From Pseudomonas fluorescens (GTDB lineage Bacteria > Pseudomonadota > Gammaproteobacteria > Pseudomonadales > Pseudomonadaceae): 64,000 nucleotides of DNA. The notes below the pieces were generated by a model, which did not search any database, was not told the DNA's origin, and worked only from the letters and a program-made list of their open reading frames with translations. The first letter of the stretch is position 1. The number at the start of each line of letters is the position of its first letter. The position numbers were made by a program, and so were the translations under genes. Positions 58,946 to 64,000 of this stretch are shown here, in pieces. The stretch lies in the NCBI RefSeq assembly GCF_001623525.1, contig NZ_CP015225.1, forward strand, positions 4,104,501 through 4,168,500, in the 5' to 3' direction.

Positions 58946-59518
58946 ATGAACTTCAAACGCATCCTCGGTGCCCTTGCCCTGCTGCTGACCCCAGCCTTGG
59001 CCTTCGCCCATCCCGGCCATGGCGACAATGGCCTGATCGCCGGCCTCGGCCACCCCATCGGTGGGCTCGACCATTTGCTGGCGATGCTGGCGGTCGGCTT
59101 GTGGGCCGCGCAACAACAAGGCGCCGCGCGCTGGGCGCTGCCCTGCACTTTCGTCGGTACAATGCTGCTCGGTGGCCTGCTGGGCTTTGAAGGCCTGGAT
59201 CTGCCAGCGCTGGAAAGCGGGATCGCCGCCTCGGTGCTCGCCCTGGGCCTGGCGGTGGCACTGGCGGTGCGTCCACCATTGAGCCTGGCAGTCGGTGCGA
59301 CGGCACTGTTTGCGCTGTTCCATGGCGTGGCCCATGGCTTGGAACTGCCGGACATGTCGAGCCCGTGGGCCTATGCGGTGGGCTTTGTCGCAGCGACGGC
59401 GGCGTTGCATGGCGCCGGGTTTGCCCTGGTGCGGGTGTTGCCGCGAGCGGCGGCGCCGTTGGTTCGATTGGCTGGGGCGGCTTCGGCAGGAGCTGGGGTT
59501 TGGTTGTTGGCGGGTTGA
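58946..59518 (+). CDS. ureJ: HupE/UreJ family nickel-related membrane protein
   Basis: 190 residues with signal-like first helix (ALALLLTPALAFAHPGHG), then about five more helices. The HPGHG, HPIGGLDHLLAM and FALFHGVAHGLEL histidine motifs match HupE/UreJ, predicted nickel permeases. Its place after ureG supports nickel supply to urease. Confidence 0.92.
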   Translation: MNFKRILGALALLLTPALAFAHPGHGDNGLIAGLGHPIGGLDHLLAMLAVGLWAAQQQGAARWALPCTFVGTMLLGGLLGFEGLDLPALESGIAASVLALGLAVALAVRPPLSLAVGATALFALFHGVAHGLELPDMSSPWAYAVGFVAATAALHGAGFALVRVLPRAAAPLVRLAGAASAGAGVWLLAG

Positions 59519-59540
59519 TTTTCTAGCGCCTGCAAAGACC

Positions 59541-59620
59541 CCTTCGCGAGCAAGCCCACTCCCACATTTGATCGGTGCACACCGCACCTAACGTGGGAGC
59601 GGGCTTGCTCGCGAAGGCGG
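59541..59620. repeat. REP pair, class GTGGGAGCGGGCTTGCTCGCGAA
   Basis: Inverted doublet after ureJ, with C in place of the usual G/A at the centre (TTCGCGAGCAAGCCCACTCC). Confidence 0.88.
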
Positions 59621-59702
59621 CCTGACAGGCGCCCCATCTCCCACGGCCTGCCACTCTGCTACCATGTCGCGCAATCGCCCCCAGCCGTGACGACCTCCGC
59701 CG

Positions 59703-60836
59703 ATGCCTGATGCTTCCCGCCCCGCTCCCCAGCCTGAATTGACCGCCCTGTTCGCAACGGTGCGTCAGCATTTTCACGACGTGATCGTGCCGATGTGGCA
59801 AGGCCCGGGCTGGAATGCCGAACTGGCGTTGCCCTATGAATCCCTTGATGCCGAGCATGTGCCGCTGCCACCCCAGCGCTACCGCGCCATGGCATGTGCG
59901 CGGCAGTTGTATGTGTTCGCCAATCTGATCGGCGAAGTGCCCCAGGCCGAGGAGCGGGCCAGTGCACTGTTCCGCTCGCTGCAGCGTCATTTCCACGATG
60001 CCGAGCATGGCGGCTGGTTCTACAGCATCGACCCGCAAGGCGCGCCGCTGGACACCGGCAAAGACCTCTACACCCACGCCTTTATCCTGTTCGCCTGCGC
60101 CCATTACTGGGGCAAGGTCCGCGAACCGCTGGTGGAGTCGGTACTCAACGCGAGCCTGGAGGTCATTGCCCGGCGCTTTGCCAGCGCAGACGGCCTCTAC
60201 GAAGCCAGCCTAAAGCGCGACTGGTCAACGACCGGATCCGGCCCGTTGCAAAACCCCTTGATGCATCTGGCCGAAGCGTTCCTCGCGACCTTGTCGGTTC
60301 GCGAAGACGCCAACGTCCGCCAGGCGCTGCTGAGCCTTTGCGACGGGATGTCCAAGCATTTCATCGAGCCGCAGCAACGCGTGATGATGGAGAAGCCGCT
60401 CAAGGCTGTGGATAACTGGTTCGAACCGGGGCACCAGTTCGAATGGTATTTCCTGCTGGCTTCCTCACCCCTGCTGCGTGACGGCAAGCTGCATGCGGCC
60501 CTGGAGCACAGCTTCGGCCATACCGAACAACGCGGCGTCGCCCCGGACTCCGGCGCTGTGTGTGCAACGCTGGCCTTGGGATCCCAGGCAGGCCCGCGCG
60601 ATGCCACCCAACGCATCTGGGCCCAGGCGGAATACTTGCGGGCACTCACCTTGCGCCCGGGCAGCCAGGGGCTGCTGCTGCGTCAATTGCGCGCGCTGCA
60701 GCAGCATTTTCTGCATGCCAAGGGCTGGAACGAATGCCTGGACGCCGCCGGCGTCGTCAGCCGCCGGGACATGCCGTCCACTACGCCGTATCACCTGCTG
60801 ACCTGCTATCGCGGGCTGGCCGACTACCTGGCATAA
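59703..60836 (+). CDS. AGE family epimerase/isomerase
   Basis: 377 residues, (alpha/alpha)6 barrel of the N-acylglucosamine 2-epimerase superfamily. Motifs: YRAMACARQLYVFA (R-x-x-x-R/Q), DLYTHAFILFACAHY, NPLMHLAEAFLA and PGHQFEWYFLLA, whose His residues serve catalysis in the family. The family includes mannose isomerases and cellobiose epimerases; the substrate cannot be assigned by eye. Confidence 0.88.
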   Translation: MPDASRPAPQPELTALFATVRQHFHDVIVPMWQGPGWNAELALPYESLDAEHVPLPPQRYRAMACARQLYVFANLIGEVPQAEERASALFRSLQRHFHDAEHGGWFYSIDPQGAPLDTGKDLYTHAFILFACAHYWGKVREPLVESVLNASLEVIARRFASADGLYEASLKRDWSTTGSGPLQNPLMHLAEAFLATLSVREDANVRQALLSLCDGMSKHFIEPQQRVMMEKPLKAVDNWFEPGHQFEWYFLLASSPLLRDGKLHAALEHSFGHTEQRGVAPDSGAVCATLALGSQAGPRDATQRIWAQAEYLRALTLRPGSQGLLLRQLRALQQHFLHAKGWNECLDAAGVVSRRDMPSTTPYHLLTCYRGLADYLA

Positions 60837-60869
60837 CGCTGCTGTGGCTTCTGTGACTCCTGTAGCTTT

Positions 60870-60963
60870 TGTGGCGAGGGAGCTTGCTCCCGCTGGGCTG
60901 CGTAGCGGCCCCAAAAGCTGACGACTGCTTCGCAGCCGAACGGGAGCAAGCTCCCTCGCCACA
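60870..60963. repeat. REP pair, class GTGGCGAGGGAGCTTGCTCCC
   Basis: Inverted doublet between convergent AGE and SDR genes. Confidence 0.9.
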
Positions 60964-60974
60964 GATGTCCCCCA

Positions 60975-61739
60975 TCAAGTCTTGTTGCGCTCAATGGCAA
61001 ACCCGGCCCAGGTCTGGCTCACCGGCATCAGCTCCAGGCTGTTGATGTTGATATGCGCTGGCGCATTGAGCACCCAGAAAATCGTATCGGCGATGTCCTG
61101 TGGCTGGATCGGCTCCGCGCCGGCGTAGGTCGCGTTGTAGCGCTCCTGGTCGCCACCGAAGCGCACCAGGGAGAACTCGCTCTCGCACAGGCCCGGCTCA
61201 ATATTGCTCACCCGCACGCCCGTGCCTTGCAGGTCGCAACGCAGGTTCAGGGAGAACTGTTTGACGAACGCCTTGCTCGCGCCATACACATGGCTGCCCG
61301 GGTACGGGTAGTTGCCGGCGATGGAACCCAGGTTGACGATCCCGGCCCCACGACCGTGGGCGATCAGTCGCGGCAACAACAGGCGAGTACTGTAGATCAG
61401 CCCTTTCACATTGGTGTCGACCATGGTGTCCCAGTCATCAAGGTCGCACTTGGGTGCAGGGTCAACGCCCAGGGCCAGTCCGGCGTTGTTGATCAGCCCG
61501 CGCAATTTGGCGAAGGATGGCGGCAGGTTGGCGATGGCCTCTTCCATGGCCTTGCGATCACGCACATCCAATACCAGGCCATGGACTTCAGTCTGCTTCG
61601 ACAGCTCGGCACAGAGGGCATTGAGGCGTTCTTCACGACGACCGGTCAGCACCAGTTTCCAACCGGCCTCGGCAAAACGACGGGCACAGGCTTCACCAAA
61701 ACCGGACGTCGCGCCGGTAATAAACAGGGTGTCAGACAT
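60975..61739 (-). CDS. Short-chain dehydrogenase, YdfG type
   Basis: 254 residues. Rossmann TGATSGFGEACARRFAE, NNAG (LINNAGLALG), catalytic Ser (NLGSIAGNYPYPG), YxxxK as YGASK, and the C-terminal half typical of NADP-dependent 3-hydroxy acid dehydrogenases such as YdfG. Likely oxidises serine/allo-threonine or 3-hydroxy acids. Confidence 0.92.
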   Translation of the reverse strand: MSDTLFITGATSGFGEACARRFAEAGWKLVLTGRREERLNALCAELSKQTEVHGLVLDVRDRKAMEEAIANLPPSFAKLRGLINNAGLALGVDPAPKCDLDDWDTMVDTNVKGLIYSTRLLLPRLIAHGRGAGIVNLGSIAGNYPYPGSHVYGASKAFVKQFSLNLRCDLQGTGVRVSNIEPGLCESEFSLVRFGGDQERYNATYAGAEPIQPQDIADTIFWVLNAPAHININSLELMPVSQTWAGFAIERNKT

Positions 61740-61913
61740 CGTGTTCTCCTTGTTTGAACTTCAACAGCCATTGAATGGAAATCGGCCCACAGCATGCCCG
61801 CCCTGGCACGGCAGGGGCAAGGCTTGCACGCGGCTTTTCCCAACGACTGCTCATAAAACAACCAATCAACGCCAGGCCTTGTCGAACAAGGGTCGCAGCC
61901 GGTTGCCCGCACC

Positions 61914-62400
61914 TTATCCACAGGCACGTCCACAGTAATCGGGGGCAAGTGCAAAACCCGCAAGCCGCTGTGCATAAGGCTTTGCGGGGTATTTGGAAAA
62001 TTTTTTCGCTTGACCCTGCAAGTGAGGTTGTGCAGCGCAAGTTATCTGCTATAAGCCAATGCGAGATGGGCGATGGCTCCAAGCCAGTAACGACGCTGCT
62101 CAGCGCCGTCTTTCCAGAGTTTAACCACAGACTTATCCACAGGCTTGCCCAGCGACTTTCGAGCCCATTGCAGCGGTCACAAAAGTGTTGACAACAGCCA
62201 TTCCCGCTTGACTAAAAACGCCTGATCAAAAAACGATCACAGCCCTGCAAGCCACGTATTCAAAGGCTTTCAGCCAGCTACTCCCACGTTACCCACAGCC
62301 AGTTCCACAGCAAACGGGGACAAGTCAAAACCGTGGCAAAACAACTATTTGCGGCGACTTTATGTCGCGGCTTCGCAAGGGCTAAGGATTGTTGTCCACA
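61914..62400. other. Gene-free region with five DnaA-box-like 9-mers in one orientation
   Basis: The 765 bases from 61740 to 62504 hold no credible gene. Perfect TTATCCACA boxes lie at 61914-61922 and 62133-62141; one-mismatch boxes TTAACCACA 62121-62129, TTACCCACA 62289-62297 and TTGTCCACA 62392-62400. All point the same way. Two further TCCACAG pieces are at ~61929 and ~62304. Neighbour genes (SDR, liv) are not those of the Pseudomonas oriC, so this is not the main origin. A DnaA-titration or regulatory site is possible. Confidence 0.5.
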
Positions 62401-62457
62401 ATTCTCCAAGCGACCAAAGCCCGCTCCCACAGGGAATGAGTGGTGCATTCGAGGAAT

Positions 62458-62490
62458 AAAAAAACCGGCGATCACTCGCCGGTTTTTTCA
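62458..62490 (-). terminator. Intrinsic terminator of the liv operon
   Basis: AAAACCGGCGA-TCAC-TCGCCGGTTTT stem with A/T tracts, 15 bases beyond the livF stop. Confidence 0.92.
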
Positions 62491-62504
62491 TTGCAACAAC
62501 CGCC

Positions 62505-63221
62505 TCAATGACCGCCCAGGTACGCGTTACGCACCTCTTCGTTGGCGAGCAATTCCTTGCCGGTGCCGGTCAGGCGAATTTCACCGTTGACCATCACATA
62601 GGCCCGGTCCGACAGCTTGAGGGCGTGGTTGGCGTTCTGCTCCACCAGGAAGATGGTCATCCCCGTGGATGCCAGCTCACGCAGGGTGGCGAAGATCTGC
62701 TTCACCACAATGGGTGCCAGCCCCAGGCTCGGCTCATCGAGCAGCAACAACTTTGGCCGGCTCATCAATGCCCGGGCGATGGCGAGCATTTGCTGCTCGC
62801 CGCCAGACATGGTCATGGCCCGCTGGTTGCGCCGCTCCTTGAGTCGCGGGAACAGCTCGAACATGCGTTGCATGTCTTCGCTGGCGTATTTGTCACCGAT
62901 AGGAATGGTACCCATCAGCAGGTTTTCCTCGACGGTCATGTCGGGGAACACCCGCCGCCCTTCCGGCGACTGCGCGATGCCGTTGGACGCGATGTAGTGG
63001 GACGACTTGTGGGTGATGTCCACGCCTTGGTAGATGATCTGCCCACCGGCGGCACGCGGTTGGCCGAAGATCGACATCAAAAGCGTGGACTTGCCGGCCC
63101 CGTTGGAGCCGATCAGGCTCACGGTCTCGCCTTCGCCAATGTGCATCGAGACTTTCTTCAGGGCCTGGATCGGCCCGTAGAACACGTCCAATTCCTTGAG
63201 TTCGAGGATAGGTCCACTCAT
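62505..63221 (-). CDS. livF: Branched-chain amino acid ABC transporter, ATP-binding protein
   Basis: 238 residues, LivF/BraG. Walker A LIGSNGAGKSTLLMS, signature TMSGGEQQMLAIARAL, Walker B LLLLDEPSLGLAP, H-loop in TIFLVEQNANHAL. Overlaps livG by 4 bases; last gene of the operon, followed by a strong terminator. Confidence 0.95.
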   Translation of the reverse strand: MSGPILELKELDVFYGPIQALKKVSMHIGEGETVSLIGSNGAGKSTLLMSIFGQPRAAGGQIIYQGVDITHKSSHYIASNGIAQSPEGRRVFPDMTVEENLLMGTIPIGDKYASEDMQRMFELFPRLKERRNQRAMTMSGGEQQMLAIARALMSRPKLLLLDEPSLGLAPIVVKQIFATLRELASTGMTIFLVEQNANHALKLSDRAYVMVNGEIRLTGTGKELLANEEVRNAYLGGH

Positions 63222-64000
63222 ACCAGTTCCTCTTCGTCGGCACCCAGGTAGGCCGCGATCACCTTCGGATCGTTGCGAATCGCCTCGGGACCGCCCTCGG
63301 CGATCACGTTGCCGTGGTCCAGCACCACGATGTGATCGGAAATGCTCATTACCATGCCCATGTCGTGTTCGATCAGTACCACGGTCAGATCATGCTCGTC
63401 GCGCAGCAGCCGGATCATCGCGCTCAGCGCTTCGGTTTCCTGAGGGTTGAGGCCGGCGGCCGGTTCGTCGAGGCAGATGATCTGCGGGCGTGTGCACATG
63501 GCCCGGGCGATTTCCAGGCGCCGTTGCTGACCGTAGGAAAGCTCGCCCGCCAGACGGTTGGCGCAATCCACCAGGTCCACCACTTCCAGCCAATAGAACG
63601 CATGATCCAAGGCGTCGCTTTCGGCCTTGCGGTAGCCCTTGGTGTTGAGGATACCCGCCACCATGCTGCGGTTGACCCACATGTGCTGGGCCACCAGCAG
63701 GTTTTCCAGCACCGACATTTCCTTGAACAGGCGAATGTTCTGGAAAGTACGCGCCAGGCCGGCGCGGTTCACCAAGTGGGTGCCGCCGAACATCTTGTAG
63801 TACAGCCGGCTGGCGAAGGACTTCGGCGACACGAAATCAGTCGGGCGAAACGCCTCGCCCAACAGCTTGATGACGTTGGTTTGCTCGCCACGCACATTGA
63901 GCTCGATCTTGCCGCCCGAAGCCTTGTAGAAACCGGTCAGGCAGTTGAACACCGTGGTTTTGCCCGCGCCATTGGGACCGATCAGGGCAAAGATCGAGTT
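63218..64000 (-). CDS. livG: Branched-chain amino acid ABC transporter, ATP-binding protein, 5' end beyond the window
   Basis: About 260 residues present, LivG/BraF. The frame is open to the window edge: LIGPNGAGKTTVFNCLTGFY gives Walker A close to base 63970, so only the first ~30 residues are missing. Also LSYGQQRRLEIARAM signature, ICLDEPAAGLNPQE Walker B and VLIEHDMGMVMSISD. The ATG-like start at 63952 is internal. Permease and binding-protein genes should lie beyond the window. Confidence 0.95.
   Translation of the reverse strand, partial: NSIFALIGPNGAGKTTVFNCLTGFYKASGGKIELNVRGEQTNVIKLLGEAFRPTDFVSPKSFASRLYYKMFGGTHLVNRAGLARTFQNIRLFKEMSVLENLLVAQHMWVNRSMVAGILNTKGYRKAESDALDHAFYWLEVVDLVDCANRLAGELSYGQQRRLEIARAMCTRPQIICLDEPAAGLNPQETEALSAMIRLLRDEHDLTVVLIEHDMGMVMSISDHIVVLDHGNVIAEGGPEAIRNDPKVIAAYLGADEEELV

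Noticed and set aside
61740..62504. Chromosomal origin of replication
   Set aside because: DnaA boxes are present, but dnaA, rpmH and gidA, which flank the Pseudomonas oriC, are not here.

Overview
The window is chromosomal DNA of a fluorescent pseudomonad, most likely the Pseudomonas fluorescens group. Reasons: high GC; gene orders I know from P. aeruginosa (purD-retS; cobJ-cobI-cobH-cobG divergent from cobL-cbiD-cobK; urtABCDE-ureDAB(C) followed some kilobases later by ureEFG; DUF2946 plus oprC); and about twenty REP palindromes of three sequence types typical of this group. I saw no rRNA, tRNA, CRISPR, transposase or phage gene.

Layout. 1-4.1 kb: 3' part of purD, then retS, the hybrid sensor kinase that restrains the Gac/Rsm switch. 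4.1-16.5 kb: an accessory block between retS and the cobalamin genes. It holds five small proteins that look paralogous to each other (four on the minus strand, one on the plus strand), a MarC-type membrane protein in their midst, and a ~7.1 kb minus-strand gene for a very large toxin-like protein with a TcdA/TcdB-type glycosyltransferase domain (DXD motif), a YopT/C58-type Cys-His-Asp triad and a hydrophobic pore-type segment. The toxin gene reads through as ~2356 residues except for two single-base excesses in G runs. 16.5-24.2 kb: cobalamin corrin-ring genes in two divergent arms. 24.2-25.1 kb: gene-poor, with REPs, a structured element and an antitoxin remnant. 25.1-30.5 kb: a copper locus (DUF2946, PCuAC chaperone, second DUF2946, OprC-type TonB receptor, PepSY protein). 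30.6-33.3 kb: an iron/cobalamin-type ABC importer.

33.6-43.9 kb: urea uptake and breakdown, namely a sigma-54 type promoter, urtABCDE, ureD, ureA, two GNAT acetyltransferases, ureB and ureC. A REP between ureB and ureC is read in frame, with no ureB stop, so beta and alpha urease form one 716-codon frame. 44-57 kb: mixed chromosomal genes (cbpM/cbpA, yegD, AI-2E family, psiF, lipase, azoreductase plus LysR, ferritin-like, AsmA, a repeat protein, TetR, DUF6124). 57.1-59.5 kb: the second urease block, ureEFG plus hupE/ureJ. 59.7-61.7 kb: AGE-family and SDR enzymes. 61.7-62.5 kb: a gene-free stretch with DnaA-box-like 9-mers. 62.5-64 kb: livF and partial livG of a branched-chain amino acid transporter.

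The candidate undescribed system is the 4.1-16.1 kb block: a large clostridial toxin/lymphostatin-like protein next to an expanded family of small proteins of unknown role. The other notable point is the REP-made ureB-ureC fusion frame. All four frameshifts I can place (two in the toxin, one each in DUF2946 and PCuAC) are +1 in C/G runs, which makes sequence error a serious alternative to true gene decay.
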